NCBI GenBank assembly: GCA_017640605.1
Contig: JAEPQH010000002.1
Span: 186,001-250,000, forward strand
Length of the DNA: 64,000 nucleotides
Origin: Balneolaceae bacterium
GTDB lineage: Bacteria; Bacteroidota; Rhodothermia; Balneolales; Balneolaceae
Reading direction: 5' to 3'
A model generated the notes under the pieces. That model was not told the DNA's origin. It searched no databases and saw only the letters and a list, made by a program, of their open reading frames with translations. Of this stretch, positions 1-10,253 are shown in pieces; the stretch's first letter is position 1; every line of letters begins with the position of its first letter. Position numbers and translations under genes: made by a program.

Positions 1-1561
1 TATCGCCCAGTTGAAAATCAATTCCTATTGGCTTCACACTGTCTGCTACGGCTGCCAATTTTTTATCATCGGGCCGATCGTGTACGCGATAAAAGAATGG
101 AAATAATGTTTTAGATTTTTTTCTATTCGATTTCTGTCGTAATCGATCGATATGCTCTGCCACTGTTTTATTTGCCATTAGCATGCATTCCTCGATTAAC
201 CGATGCGCAAAAATTCGCTTTTTTAGGATTACTTTTATCGGCTTTCCATTTTCGTCGAGCACAAAACGAGGTTCAGGAGTATCAAAATCGATTGCTCCTT
301 CCTTAAAGCGTTTATCCATTAACACTTTTGCCAATTTACCGGCTAAATGTACTTCGTTTTGAAGTGAATGTGACTCACCATCTAGAATACTTTGTGCTTC
401 CTCGTAGGTAAATCGTTGCTTCGAGTGAATAATGGTTTCTTCGATGGAATAATCTACCAAATGCCCGTTCGAATCAATCTCCATAAAGCAGCTGTAACAA
501 AGCTTATCTTCTTCCGGGCGAAGAGAGCAAACTCCGTTACTTAGTCGCTCCGGTAACATGGGTATAACCCGATCAACCAAATAAATACTTGTTGCCCGAG
601 CATAGGCTTCTTCATCAAGAATAGAATCTTTAGGCATGTAGGCAGTCACATCTGCAATGTGTACGCCCAGATAGAAGTTTCCATTCTCTAAATATTTAAT
701 ACTGAGTGCATCGTCAAAATCTTTGGCGTCTACGGGATCGATAGTAAATATGGTTTCGTCTCGTAAATCCACCCTTCGTTCAATTTCCTCTTCGGGAATA
801 TCAAGAGGAATTTCTTCAGCAAACTGCTCTACATTTTTCGGAAAATCGGCCTTAAGCTCATTTTCAGCTAATATGGATAAAATATTTGCATCGTTGGAAC
901 CAGATTTTCCCAGAACTGAAGTAATAACTGCCTCAGGCAATGCTTTTTGATGTACCCAGTTTTTAAGCTCAAAAACTACTTTATCATCATTTTCTGCACC
1001 ATTTACATTTTCAGGTTGTACAAAAAAGTCGGTATGAGCTGATTTTATATCCGGTTCAATGATAAAAGTTTTAACCCCGGTACGTTTTAGAGTACCAACA
1101 TAAAAGTCTTTTCCTCTTTCAAGGATGTCTACTACTTTCCCTTTTGGTTGTCCGGTTCGTTTATTCGTTCCTTGAATTAATACTCGTACAATGTCATCGG
1201 GCAATGCAGTGTTAGTTTCTCTTCTTGATACCTGCACGTCATCGTCTAACTCATCAATAATTACATAGCCGGTGCCTCTGGGCGTGATTTGAATTCTACC
1301 TTCGAGTGTGCCCCGAAAGTTTTTCATATTTCTTTTAGCTGTCTTTTTTTCGCCTTTTGTACTAATGCTGTTCCCTGATTTAAATAATAATCCTTTCGAA
1401 GCTAAGCTATTTAATGCTTTATCAAATCTTCGATACTCTTTTTTACTGTTTAATTGTAAAACATCTTCCAGTTCGTCTTTGTTAAACGTTTGTTTTGGAT
1501 GATTCTTTACAAGATCAAAAATTAATTCTTCGAGTGAACTGAGCCTTTTATTTCTGCTCAT
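1..1561 (-). CDS. rnr: Ribonuclease R, 3' end outside the window
   Basis: The first 520 codons of a 3'-5' exoribonuclease of the RNB family (RNase R/VacB), which degrades structured RNA in the cytoplasm. I read it from the ATG at 1559-1561 (MSRNKRLSSLEELIFDLVKN). Residues 1-70 look like the winged-helix region of RNase R. OB-fold/cold-shock domains follow to about residue 230. The RNB domain starts near residue 265 and carries the Asp cluster D-P-V-D-A-K-D-F-D-D-A, then G-V-H-I-A-D-V and N-G-V-C-S-L-R-P. The end of the RNB domain, the S1 domain and any basic tail lie left of base 1. The gene follows tamB by 35 bp and may be the last member of the run that begins at 9504. Confidence 0.93.
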   Translation of the reverse strand, partial: MSRNKRLSSLEELIFDLVKNHPKQTFNKDELEDVLQLNSKKEYRRFDKALNSLASKGLLFKSGNSISTKGEKKTAKRNMKNFRGTLEGRIQITPRGTGYVIIDELDDDVQVSRRETNTALPDDIVRVLIQGTNKRTGQPKGKVVDILERGKDFYVGTLKRTGVKTFIIEPDIKSAHTDFFVQPENVNGAENDDKVVFELKNWVHQKALPEAVITSVLGKSGSNDANILSILAENELKADFPKNVEQFAEEIPLDIPEEEIERRVDLRDETIFTIDPVDAKDFDDALSIKYLENGNFYLGVHIADVTAYMPKDSILDEEAYARATSIYLVDRVIPMLPERLSNGVCSLRPEEDKLCYSCFMEIDSNGHLVDYSIEETIIHSKQRFTYEEAQSILDGESHSLQNEVHLAGKLAKVLMDKRFKEGAIDFDTPEPRFVLDENGKPIKVILKKRIFAHRLIEECMLMANKTVAEHIDRLRQKSNRKKSKTLFPFFYRVHDRPDDKKLAAVADSVKPIGIDFQLGD

Positions 1562-1596
1562 TTATTCCCCTATTGTAAGTGATTGTAATTAGATAG

Positions 1597-4500
1597 TTAG
1601 TTTGTAGTTGCAATTTCTTCTTTGTTGGTATTTTTGCCGAATAGTTTTCTAAACGGTTTAGTTAGCCTTCTGAAAAACTCCTGCCAGCTGTTAAAGCTCA
1701 CATCGGCTTCTAAACCAACGCCATTTATATCCTGCGATTGTTGGGTATCATCAGCACCCGAAGCATTACTAAAAGTAGGATCTTGGCGATGGAAAGCCGT
1801 TACCGAAAGTGTATTGTTAATGCGATAGGTTGCACCAATGTCGCCAATATTCGATTGAGCTCCTGTAATTTGGCCTTCTCTACTCAATATAATCCGATCA
1901 TTGTACAAACGCAGAGCCACTCCAAGATCAACATTATTATAAGTATTTAGATTAAAATCGATGTCTAAGCTACCAATATCACTTCTCAATAAAGAATTGA
2001 TCTGACTTGAAAGCAACGGGCTGATTACCTGACTTGAAAGTAATGGATTTAGTACCGCTCCACTTCCGCTAAAATTGGTAGCCAAGGTATTGGTTGCGTC
2101 TGTACTGGCTGTGGGGATGAAATCTCCCATCAACAAAAAACTGGCTGCTTGAATAAGTTTTTCATCTTCATTTCTGTTTAGCGCTGCGATTTGTGTATTT
2201 AAGGTAGAATTCTGGCGAGTTTCGAAATTGTTGGGTAAACGAAAAAAGAAATTATTTTGGATAGATGATAGTGAACCACCAACATTTAACACCAACTCTA
2301 CCGGTACCCGTTGCGAAGTTTCACTATCAAGATCAGAGCGAGCCTGAGTTAACGTGTTAATATCAGGACGTGCCTCATAAATTGCGTTTAGATTAAGTCG
2401 GGCATCAGCCGGTGGACCTTCCCAAGTGATAGTTCCTCCGGGTTCCAGTTCAAATCGTCGAGTAAATATTTCTCCACTCACAAATTGATAACTACCCCCC
2501 GAAATATCGAATTGACCGAACATACTTAGTTGTTCATCCTCTAGCCTGATCCCAAGCCTACCGGTACCTTCTGCATCAATTTGATCGCCGGTTATCGGAT
2601 CAAAAATCAGTTGTACCTTCATAGAATTAAGTGCTACAAATTGAAGATCAAGCGTAAAGCGCTCAATAAAGGTAGCATCAAAAGGATTTTCTTCTTCAGC
2701 ATCTTCAATGTTATTAACAGATTGCGAACCTCCCGAAGTTTGATTCTTCGCGAAGTTGAATGAATCCACAAAACGAATGAATTTATTATCCTCATCAAAC
2801 TCTGTCTCTTCCAATAGAGGGATTCCAATTTGTGAAAAATCGGAGATAACCACCGGTGTTTCGGTAGTTAGTACAGGATTTAAATTGGTTCCCGTCATTC
2901 TTACTGTTGTTGAGCCATAAGCATCGCCAAAGAATGGTACATCCGGGTCGAAATCATTATTTAGAAATTGGAATTCGTCCATCTCTAAGGTTAAATCCAT
3001 TTGATGTATCGGCTCAAAGGTGCCTAAATCATAAATACCATTCAGAGAAGCTCGTCCACCTGAAGGGTCTATGATAAATACATCATGAAATGTTAATCCG
3101 TTTGTTCGATCTAGTGTGATACTACCCTGCCCATAATAAAACGTATCCAAAAAACGAGGACGGAAGAAAATGGCGTCTTCCATGCCAATATCGTAATCAA
3201 CCGAATAGTCGAATTCGTCTAAATTGCCCCAAATACTACCCTGACCACTTGCAATTCCCGACATCTCGGTGAATACTTTTGGAGCAATAAATGGCAGCAC
3301 CCATAAATCAACAGATTCGAAATTCAGATCGAAATAAAATAGAGAATCCGCCTCAGGGAAATTTCCATCCTCGGGAGCAAGTACATAACCATTTAAGGCG
3401 ATGTTCTGCCCTGCTCTCTCCGAGCGGGTAAAATATTGAGGATATTTAAGCGAATCTGTTTGAATAGATATGTTCGTATCGAATCGGTTTAAATCTTGAT
3501 TAAATCTCGAATTCAGAGTTACGTCCCCAACTACATTCTCATCCACCGAAAAACCAGTAATACCCAAAAAGCCTTGAATAGTAGGAATTCGGGTTAAAGA
3601 TCGTGTCGTGAAATTACCATCCAGTGTTCCTGAAAAATCAATCCTACCGTTAATCAAATCCGAAACTCTGGCCAGATTTACATTTTGAATGGTGTAACGA
3701 ACAGAGTCGGTTGCTTCATCACTAAACACCCCTTGTAACTGTAAATATTCGTCGGTGTTTTCAAACTGAAAGTCTTCGAAAAATAAACTTCCATTTTCTG
3801 AATATGCCAATTTAGGCGATCCTACATTTTGCCATTGATACGCTTCACTACCTAAGGAGAAATCGAAAATCTGCATGGCGATTAAGGAATCAGTCAGAAT
3901 AGCACTTCCTTCAAACTGAAAGTTGGTTTCGGCGCCAATACGTTCAATTTCTGTGCGAACTAATATTGAATCGTCATCCATTTGAAGTGAATAATCCAGA
4001 TTATTTCCGCTTAGCATTTCTGTTGTAAAGGTTTTCGCAGTGGCTTCTACTTGGAGGCCGGCCGATTCCTTTAATTGCTCTCCTGCTCTAAAATTTCCAG
4101 TAATTTGTACTCTTAACGAATCCAATTCGTAAGCATTGAACTTAGTAACTGTATCACTTATCGATGCATTAAACAGAAGTCGGCGATTGTTCATAGCAAT
4201 GCTCGAACGAACATCCATATTGCTTTTAAGATTTGGAATCGACGGAACGTAAGCGCGTAATAATCCCAGATCTTTTATGCTCATGTCTAATCTCAGATTT
4301 TGGTTTACACTATCTGAAACTGCAAGTACTTCGAGGGAAGAATTATCGAGTAAAAGTTCTTTCTTAATCTGATTCCGCAAATATCTAAACCAGTAATTGC
4401 TTAGTGTGTTAAAGCTGTTAAGCGAAAACGAACCATTTAACGACAAATCCAACGCTGTTGAAGTGAGTCTAAAACTTTTTTGCCCGGCACCGCTTGCATC

Positions 4501-6273
4501 ATAATCTGCATAAATCTGATGCATACCTAAAGTGTCTCCATCTATAATTGTTTGTGGCAAATCTATGGTAACTCTACCAAATGCATTTTCTGGATTAACA
4601 CCATTAAGTAACATGTCGTATTCCATGTCTACCAATGCATTACTAATATTTTCAGCATTCGTTAAGGCCTTAATATCGAACTTATTCGCAGTTCCATTAA
4701 GTGTAATAGACGGCAACGAATCGACAAGATTGATTGAACTCTCGCCACGAATATTTGTAATTGAAGATGAGAGCCCATATCGTGGGTTTAGCACTCCATT
4801 TTCCCACTCAGTTTCAACAAATAGGGTGTCAAAAGCGAAAGCATTAATTTCTCCACCCAACAACGATAATTCCAAATTGCCTTGAGCTTTCTTTATGTCT
4901 AATGAATTACTGTTTGCAATAAGTTTACCAGATAAAGAAGTTCGCTGAAGCTGATCGGTGATGATACCGCCTAAATTGAGATCCTCGAATCCAAGCTCGA
5001 AATCGAAATACTGATCATTTTGCAACCCAAATGCCCCTTTTAAATTAGCACGTCCTCTATTATTTATAATTCTGATGTCGGTATTTATCTCCTCTTCTGT
5101 CCCAGAAAATGAACCTCTGATTTCAGAATCAGTAATCGTCTCTCTTTGAATGGTAGTTAATTCAGGAAACCATTGTGCAAAATTGGTAGAATCTGCTTTT
5201 AATCGATCAATAAATCCTGAGTAAGCTAATTGTTGATTCTTATTAGCGAATCGGAGGTTTCCCGATCCTTTAAGCTCACTATCCCCAACCAAAACAAAAA
5301 GCTCATCAAAGGTTAATGAGTCGGTGGTACCATTAGCTTTTACTTCGGTGTAGAGTGTTTCTTCTACAGGTGGATATGAAGGAATTATCCGATTTAAATT
5401 TCTCCCTGAAATAATAAATTCGTCAATATTAAGTGAGAATCGAGAGTTTTCTAACTGCCCCTTCACATTGCCCTGCAACAAGTTAACCCCAGTTATTTCA
5501 GAACTGAATTTAAGTCCTGTATTTGCGGTAGAAATACTAAACGCATTGAATTCTAAGAACTCTGAATCGTTGAATATCTGACCGAAAATATTAACTCGAC
5601 TGATATCGGCTTCCGGCACTTTAAATGATAATTGCTCAATATCTATGAAGCGTTGATCGGAGCTCACTTCTACAAAAATGTCCGAATTAAGATCAGTCAA
5701 AGAAACGGTTCCTCCTGGAAACAATGGTTGATCAGGGCTTTCTACACCAAACAGCCTGAGATTCCCATTTGTAATTTTTATCCGAGGCACTAACAAAGAA
5801 TATGCCATCTCAAGAGGCTCGTCTAAGGGATTACCATCAAATATGGTCGTATCCGGATTCTCTTTTCTAAACAGCTTCCCGAGGTCATTATCTGCTAAAT
5901 CCAGCTCCATGTCGGGATTAGAGATTTCCAAGTTGGTGACAAGAAATTGGCGATTTAATAATCCGAGTACATCCAAACCAGCGCTAACTCTATCGCTAAT
6001 TACTACTGCTTTTGTTCGAGTCGAATCAGTGTATAGAGCAACATCCTCAAAAATCATAGAGAAGGGTAAATGCCCACTAAGTCGGCCAATTTCCAAACGC
6101 GATGTGCGCCCTTCGTTAAAATTCTCTTCGATATTTTGAATCAAAATCGCTTTAGCGGCCGGCATCTGAAGCAAACCGTACCCAATGCTTGCCAATAAAA
6201 TTACGCTGGCAATAAGAATACCTATCGCGTTCCAGAATACATTCCAGGCTTTATGTACGTTTTTGATTTGCAT
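1597..6273 (-). CDS. tamB: Translocation/assembly module TamB-like (AsmA/DUF490) protein
   Basis: A 1558-residue envelope protein with one N-terminal membrane segment (about residues 12-35) and a very long beta-rich body typical of the AsmA/TamB bridge-like family. The C-terminal 400 residues carry the DUF490/TamB signature, including G-G-x-Y-x-F-x-S-G-E-I-F and the T-I-T-W-E-G-P-P-A-D-A-R-L-N block. Known relatives span the periplasm and help insert outer-membrane proteins or move phospholipids; I infer the same role here. Length suits the Bacteroidota form. It starts 3 bp after the aroB stop, so it is probably translationally coupled. No TamA/BamA-like partner lies in the window. Several antisense ORFs inside it are shadows. 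Confidence 0.9.
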   Translation of the reverse strand: MQIKNVHKAWNVFWNAIGILIASVILLASIGYGLLQMPAAKAILIQNIEENFNEGRTSRLEIGRLSGHLPFSMIFEDVALYTDSTRTKAVVISDRVSAGLDVLGLLNRQFLVTNLEISNPDMELDLADNDLGKLFRKENPDTTIFDGNPLDEPLEMAYSLLVPRIKITNGNLRLFGVESPDQPLFPGGTVSLTDLNSDIFVEVSSDQRFIDIEQLSFKVPEADISRVNIFGQIFNDSEFLEFNAFSISTANTGLKFSSEITGVNLLQGNVKGQLENSRFSLNIDEFIISGRNLNRIIPSYPPVEETLYTEVKANGTTDSLTFDELFVLVGDSELKGSGNLRFANKNQQLAYSGFIDRLKADSTNFAQWFPELTTIQRETITDSEIRGSFSGTEEEINTDIRIINNRGRANLKGAFGLQNDQYFDFELGFEDLNLGGIITDQLQRTSLSGKLIANSNSLDIKKAQGNLELSLLGGEINAFAFDTLFVETEWENGVLNPRYGLSSSITNIRGESSINLVDSLPSITLNGTANKFDIKALTNAENISNALVDMEYDMLLNGVNPENAFGRVTIDLPQTIIDGDTLGMHQIYADYDASGAGQKSFRLTSTALDLSLNGSFSLNSFNTLSNYWFRYLRNQIKKELLLDNSSLEVLAVSDSVNQNLRLDMSIKDLGLLRAYVPSIPNLKSNMDVRSSIAMNNRRLLFNASISDTVTKFNAYELDSLRVQITGNFRAGEQLKESAGLQVEATAKTFTTEMLSGNNLDYSLQMDDDSILVRTEIERIGAETNFQFEGSAILTDSLIAMQIFDFSLGSEAYQWQNVGSPKLAYSENGSLFFEDFQFENTDEYLQLQGVFSDEATDSVRYTIQNVNLARVSDLINGRIDFSGTLDGNFTTRSLTRIPTIQGFLGITGFSVDENVVGDVTLNSRFNQDLNRFDTNISIQTDSLKYPQYFTRSERAGQNIALNGYVLAPEDGNFPEADSLFYFDLNFESVDLWVLPFIAPKVFTEMSGIASGQGSIWGNLDEFDYSVDYDIGMEDAIFFRPRFLDTFYYGQGSITLDRTNGLTFHDVFIIDPSGGRASLNGIYDLGTFEPIHQMDLTLEMDEFQFLNNDFDPDVPFFGDAYGSTTVRMTGTNLNPVLTTETPVVISDFSQIGIPLLEETEFDEDNKFIRFVDSFNFAKNQTSGGSQSVNNIEDAEEENPFDATFIERFTLDLQFVALNSMKVQLIFDPITGDQIDAEGTGRLGIRLEDEQLSMFGQFDISGGSYQFVSGEIFTRRFELEPGGTITWEGPPADARLNLNAIYEARPDINTLTQARSDLDSETSQRVPVELVLNVGGSLSSIQNNFFFRLPNNFETRQNSTLNTQIAALNRNEDEKLIQAASFLLMGDFIPTASTDATNTLATNFSGSGAVLNPLLSSQVISPLLSSQINSLLRSDIGSLDIDFNLNTYNNVDLGVALRLYNDRIILSREGQITGAQSNIGDIGATYRINNTLSVTAFHRQDPTFSNASGADDTQQSQDINGVGLEADVSFNSWQEFFRRLTKPFRKLFGKNTNKEEIATTN

Positions 6274-6276
6274 TAA

Positions 6277-7371
6277 TTAAGTAAAACTTTGGATTGCCTC
6301 CACCCAAGAGGCTTGTACGATTTTCATATCATCAACTTCCTGCACGTAAGGCTTGCCTAATTCTTTGAGTAGTACAAGACGAATTTGCTGATTCTTAGCT
6401 TTTTTATCCTTCAGCATTAGTGGTGGAAATTCATCGATGCGGGTTTTTAACGAAGCCAAATCAAAATTGTAGAGTGCTTTGAACGAATCTAAAATTTTTG
6501 AGTCGATTGTTGCTCCAAGTTGATTTGATGCAGAAATAGCGCCGTACATACCGGCAAAAACAGCCTCACCATGACTATAGTTCGAATAATTACCAACTCG
6601 CTCAATCACGTGCGCATAGGTATGGCCAAAATTTAAAAATGCTCGAATTCCTTGCTCATGTACATCTCTTGATACAATATCGATTTTTATTTGAGCACTC
6701 TGTTCAACAATAGACTGCCATTTTTCGGGATTAGTAAACCCGTTTTCACTGATTATTCGCTCAAGTTGATGAAGAATCTCCGGGTCTTCAATCATTCCAT
6801 ATTTGATAATTTCACTCAGCCCGTTCACCCATTCTTTTTCGGGAAGAGTTTCTAAAAAATTTAAGTCTGCAAACACAGCTTTTGGTTGATAGAAAGCCCC
6901 AATCAAATTTTTTCCAGTCGAATGATTAATTCCGGTCTTGCCACCAATAGAGCTATCAACCATCGCAAGCAGTGTTGTAGGAACCTGAATAAGAGGAATA
7001 CCTCGCATTACACTGGCAGCAACAAATCCGGCAAGATCTCCAATTACACCACCACCAATTGCCACTAGTGGAGTTGAGCGTTCTACGCCTTGGTTCAAAA
7101 CAAAATCAACGATACTGCCAAACTGATCAAAACTTTTACTCTTTTCGCCGGGAGGTACCACGTAGGTGACCATTTTCTGAAACCGAGATTGAAATGCTTG
7201 ATTTATGCTTTCGATATGATGTTGGTATACGTTCTTATCAATTACAACAAACACTTTTTCTGAGCCTATCTGCTTTTCAATAAAGGCACTGACTTCTTCT
7301 AGCAAGTTTGTTCCCACCTGATAAGAGTAGTTAGCGGCCGACTGAGTATTAACTGTAATTTGATTAGACAT
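6277..7371 (-). CDS. aroB: 3-dehydroquinate synthase
   Basis: Converts DAHP to 3-dehydroquinate, the second step of the shikimate pathway, in the cytoplasm with NAD+ and a divalent metal. The 364-residue length is normal. Visible signatures are the glycine-rich nucleotide-binding block G-G-G-V-I-G-D-L-A-G-F, the K-T-G-I-N-H segment, and the metal-ligand histidines in G-H-T-Y-A-H and H-G-E-A-V. The gene overlaps the end of aroK by 8 bp and ends 3 bp before tamB, so two shikimate enzymes are translated together. Confidence 0.96.
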   Translation of the reverse strand: MSNQITVNTQSAANYSYQVGTNLLEEVSAFIEKQIGSEKVFVVIDKNVYQHHIESINQAFQSRFQKMVTYVVPPGEKSKSFDQFGSIVDFVLNQGVERSTPLVAIGGGVIGDLAGFVAASVMRGIPLIQVPTTLLAMVDSSIGGKTGINHSTGKNLIGAFYQPKAVFADLNFLETLPEKEWVNGLSEIIKYGMIEDPEILHQLERIISENGFTNPEKWQSIVEQSAQIKIDIVSRDVHEQGIRAFLNFGHTYAHVIERVGNYSNYSHGEAVFAGMYGAISASNQLGATIDSKILDSFKALYNFDLASLKTRIDEFPPLMLKDKKAKNQQIRLVLLKELGKPYVQEVDDMKIVQASWVEAIQSFT

Positions 7372-7927
7372 AGCGTAACAATTTTTCGATCACTCGTGCT
7401 ACTTGGTGATCTTTCGTTTCATTGCCTGTAGATTCGATGATAATTTGAGCCTGTTTATAAAGATCGATACGCTTTAAATATAAGCTTTCAAGTTCATTAA
7501 ACAGAGTTTCTCTGGATTTTAATTCGCCCTCTGTATCCAACACTATAGGGCGTTTTTTGTTTCTTAAAACACGATCAACCGTTACGGAAATATCGGTTTT
7601 CAGAAAGATCATCAGCCCATAAATTTTTAAATGATCAACCACCTGTTGATTGTGCAGTGCACCGCCACCTAACGAAACCACACCCTTGAAATTTTGTGTT
7701 ACTTCAAGTAATGCTTTCCATTCTAAGTTTCTAAAATACGACTCACCATTTTCATCGAATATTTGCTTTATGTCTCGCCCTTCTTTCTCAACGATGTACG
7801 CGTCTAAATCAAGAAATGGTCGTTCTATTTTTTTGGCTAACAAACGCCCAATGGTGCTTTTTCCACTGGCCATAAAGCCAACCATAAAAAAGCTTTGTTG
7901 GTATTTTTTTAAGCGGTATTCGTTCAT
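7364..7927 (-). CDS. aroK: Shikimate kinase
   Basis: Phosphorylates shikimate at the 3-OH with ATP. The 187-residue protein has a Walker A loop G-F-M-A-S-G-K-S-T near residue 17, the F-L-D-L-D substrate/Mg motif, the S-L-G-G-G-A-L shikimate-binding loop and the lid R-N-K-K-R-P. It starts inside the stop region of the NFACT gene (4-bp overlap) and its end overlaps aroB by 8 bp. About ten residues precede the usual kinase start, which is harmless. Confidence 0.95.
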   Translation of the reverse strand: MNEYRLKKYQQSFFMVGFMASGKSTIGRLLAKKIERPFLDLDAYIVEKEGRDIKQIFDENGESYFRNLEWKALLEVTQNFKGVVSLGGGALHNQQVVDHLKIYGLMIFLKTDISVTVDRVLRNKKRPIVLDTEGELKSRETLFNELESLYLKRIDLYKQAQIIIESTGNETKDHQVARVIEKLLRYV

Positions 7928-9504
7928 GCGAATGGATTTACTGGCTCAACAATGATAACATTTTCTTTTTGCACAATTACTGCTCCGGGTGCAGCCCCTT
8001 TCGGTTTACGCACATATTTTTTCTTGGTGTAGATAACAGGGGCTAATTTTGAGCCTTTTGCCTTTGATTGATATGCTGCAAAACCGGCTACTTCTTCAAT
8101 TAACCTCATATCGGGCATGCTTTTGTTATTATTCATTCGAATAATAACGTGCGAACCTGCCACTCCTCGAGCGTGTAGCCAAACATCTTCTTTATGCGCA
8201 GTTTGCACCAATATATCGTTGTTGCGAGCATTTTTACCAATCCAAAGTGTAAAGCCATTTAATTCAAACTCGTGAAATGGTGACACTTCATTTTGAGTAT
8301 TTCTGGAGTTGGGAAGTACATCATCAACCAGCGATTTATTCTCTTTTTTCCAGTCCTGTAACTCCCTCAAATCTTTGATGCCTTCCAGCTCATCTGTAAT
8401 CAGTTCAAATCTCTTAACCTGATCTTCCAATTTCGGAATACGTTCAAGAGCCTCTTCGTACGATTTCATCGAGTTTGATGATCGGGCATAATATTTCTGA
8501 GCGTTTTCTGCTATAGATTTTTTTTCTTCCAGATCAATCGTCACTTTTTCCCCGGCATTGTATAAATCATCGAAGGTCATTTTTTGTGCATCAGGCATCC
8601 CCAAATGCGCATTCGCCATTAAAATGTGTCCATATTGCTCATATGTTTCTGCTTTATCGACCCCCTTGTCCGCTTGATAGAGGTTGTTAAGTGAAGACTT
8701 TCCACGTTTAATTTGCCGTTTCAGTGATTTCAACAATTCATTTTTCTGCTGATTCAACCGCTGATCGTGCGCGTAATTTTTAAATCGATATCGTACTAAA
8801 TCGTTTACACTATCAAAAGACTGATCGTTATTTAATGGCAGCAGTTCAAATGGAATGATGGTATGAGTGCCGTTTTCAAGTACTCTTGGCTCAACTTGTT
8901 CTCTTAACTGCTGATCGATTTGCTTAAGATGAGCCAGCATTCGATCTACCTCAAATTCCTGATCTTTATAATAATCAGAGAGTACTTCAATCCATGCTTT
9001 GGGAAATAATGGAATCTGCTTTCGAATGTTTTGGGCGAAAGAATGCTGCTCGTCCCATTTTTTATCAAATAAAGTAGCCCCCTTTTCTGCAGAAACTTTA
9101 TCACCAACAGTATCGCGGTCTTTGAAGGTTTCGATAATCAGATCTTTTTCAGTTAAAAAGACGTTGGCCGAGTTGCCAAATAATTTAAACCACAGCTTTT
9201 TATCATCGCCAAAATCAAAATAAAGCATTCGCTCATTCTCGATGAGTACAAAATCTTTTATTGGTTGCCCATGAATTTCTTCAAAGAATTGTTGGGTATT
9301 ACTTTTTTTGGCGGGTCGATAGCTATCTAAAAATAGCGCGGCATTCCCCGGACTCCCATTAAAAATTAGCCTGAAACTTTCTTCGCCATTCGCCATAAAT
9401 ACTTCCAACTGATTTTTGAAAGGAGTTACGGCTTGTTCAATCCAACAATTAGATAATTTGGTTTTGAACTCTTTCAATAAATATATTAATTCGTAGTAGT
9501 TCAT
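7924..9504 (-). CDS. NFACT-family ribosome quality control protein (RqcH-like)
   Basis: A 526-residue NFACT protein: NFACT-N (about 1-200), a coiled helical region (about 230-390), and the NFACT-R/DUF814 domain at the C terminus with W-L-H-A-R-G-V-A-G-S-H-V-I-I-R and a basic Y-T-K-K-K-Y-V-R-K-P-K-G-A-A-P-G-A-V block. Known members (RqcH, Rqc2/NEMF) bind the 50S with peptidyl-tRNA and add C-terminal Ala tails to stalled chains. By eye, the Asp-Arg pair needed for tailing in RqcH aligns with E-R in L-I-E-N-E-R-M-L-Y-F, so tailing may be altered. It heads the minus-strand run and starts only 41 bp from a divergent gene. Confidence 0.88.
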   Translation of the reverse strand: MNYYELIYLLKEFKTKLSNCWIEQAVTPFKNQLEVFMANGEESFRLIFNGSPGNAALFLDSYRPAKKSNTQQFFEEIHGQPIKDFVLIENERMLYFDFGDDKKLWFKLFGNSANVFLTEKDLIIETFKDRDTVGDKVSAEKGATLFDKKWDEQHSFAQNIRKQIPLFPKAWIEVLSDYYKDQEFEVDRMLAHLKQIDQQLREQVEPRVLENGTHTIIPFELLPLNNDQSFDSVNDLVRYRFKNYAHDQRLNQQKNELLKSLKRQIKRGKSSLNNLYQADKGVDKAETYEQYGHILMANAHLGMPDAQKMTFDDLYNAGEKVTIDLEEKKSIAENAQKYYARSSNSMKSYEEALERIPKLEDQVKRFELITDELEGIKDLRELQDWKKENKSLVDDVLPNSRNTQNEVSPFHEFELNGFTLWIGKNARNNDILVQTAHKEDVWLHARGVAGSHVIIRMNNNKSMPDMRLIEEVAGFAAYQSKAKGSKLAPVIYTKKKYVRKPKGAAPGAVIVQKENVIIVEPVNPFA

Positions 9505-9545
9505 TTCGGCCTATAGTAAAAGAGAGCTCAATTAAAATAATAATA

Positions 9546-10199
9546 ATGCATTATCCGATTTTTAAATCCATCGTAAACACGGTACAAACACAACTTGACA
9601 AACGGGGAATACAAAGCAATAAGTTTAAAACTTGGGAAGATAGTAAAATAAACGCCATCGGTTTAGAGCTGGAAGTAAACCTCTCCAAGAATTCGAGCTT
9701 TGTTAATGCCTTGAGCATCAACTTCGACTGGGATAGTTTCCGAGAAACGCAGGTTGCCCGCTCGCTAGATGGTATGCATGAACATCCCTTTCTTAAAATT
9801 GAAAAACTAGCTGAAGTTGAAGTCTCCCCTACCATTGATATTGAAATGACCTGGCTATTTGATATTGATGCTTGCCAGCCACAACAAAGCGGGCAGGAAG
9901 GTAATTATCGGATTAATCAAGCAAGTAAATGGATGGAAGCGATCAGCAAACAAATCAATCAATTACTGAAAAACGAGAACTTGATAACTCGCTGGCATAT
10001 CGAAATTGAAGGCGATGAGCATGGAAAATACCTAAGCGCCATACATTTAATTTCGTATTTCCAGTACGAATTATCTTCGGCACGAGACCTCAACGAGTTA
10101 CAAAATTATGTTGGGCGACGATTGCAGGAGTTATTGGTTAAGGGCAATCGTGTAATCTCTATGGCTGAACTTATTCTAAAAGATTCTATAGCCGCATAA
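9546..10199 (+). CDS. Hypothetical protein, divergent from the NFACT gene
   Basis: I do not recognise this 217-residue protein. It is soluble, has no signal peptide and is moderately acidic. It reads as alternating strands and helices: an N-terminal helix (MHYPIFKSIVNTVQTQLDKR), strand-rich middle (I-G-L-E-L-E-V-N, A-L-S-I-N-F-D-W-D) and amphipathic helices at the C terminus. The two 5' ends are 41 bp apart, so both promoters and ribosome sites must fit in or near that gap, which hints at joint control with the NFACT operon. Its end faces the terminator at 10223-10248. Confidence 0.75.
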   Translation: MHYPIFKSIVNTVQTQLDKRGIQSNKFKTWEDSKINAIGLELEVNLSKNSSFVNALSINFDWDSFRETQVARSLDGMHEHPFLKIEKLAEVEVSPTIDIEMTWLFDIDACQPQQSGQEGNYRINQASKWMEAISKQINQLLKNENLITRWHIEIEGDEHGKYLSAIHLISYFQYELSSARDLNELQNYVGRRLQELLVKGNRVISMAELILKDSIAA

Positions 10200-10222
10200 T
10201 TTACTAGTGCATTCCTAGAAAC

Positions 10223-10248
10223 AAAAAAGGCTCCGAAATTCGGAGCCT
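10223..10248 (-). terminator. Intrinsic terminator after HU and the mini-gene
   Basis: AGGCTCCGAA (10228-10237) pairs with TTCGGAGCCT (10239-10248). On the minus strand the stem runs straight into a T-run (the A-run 10223-10227 on plus). It ends the HU/mini-protein transcript and could weakly stop the 9546 gene from the other side. Confidence 0.82.
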
Positions 10249-10253
10249 GAAAA

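Noticed and set aside
4532-4885. 117-codon plus-strand ORF inside tamB
   Set aside because: It lies wholly antisense to a clear TamB-like protein and has Ser/Pro-skewed shadow composition.
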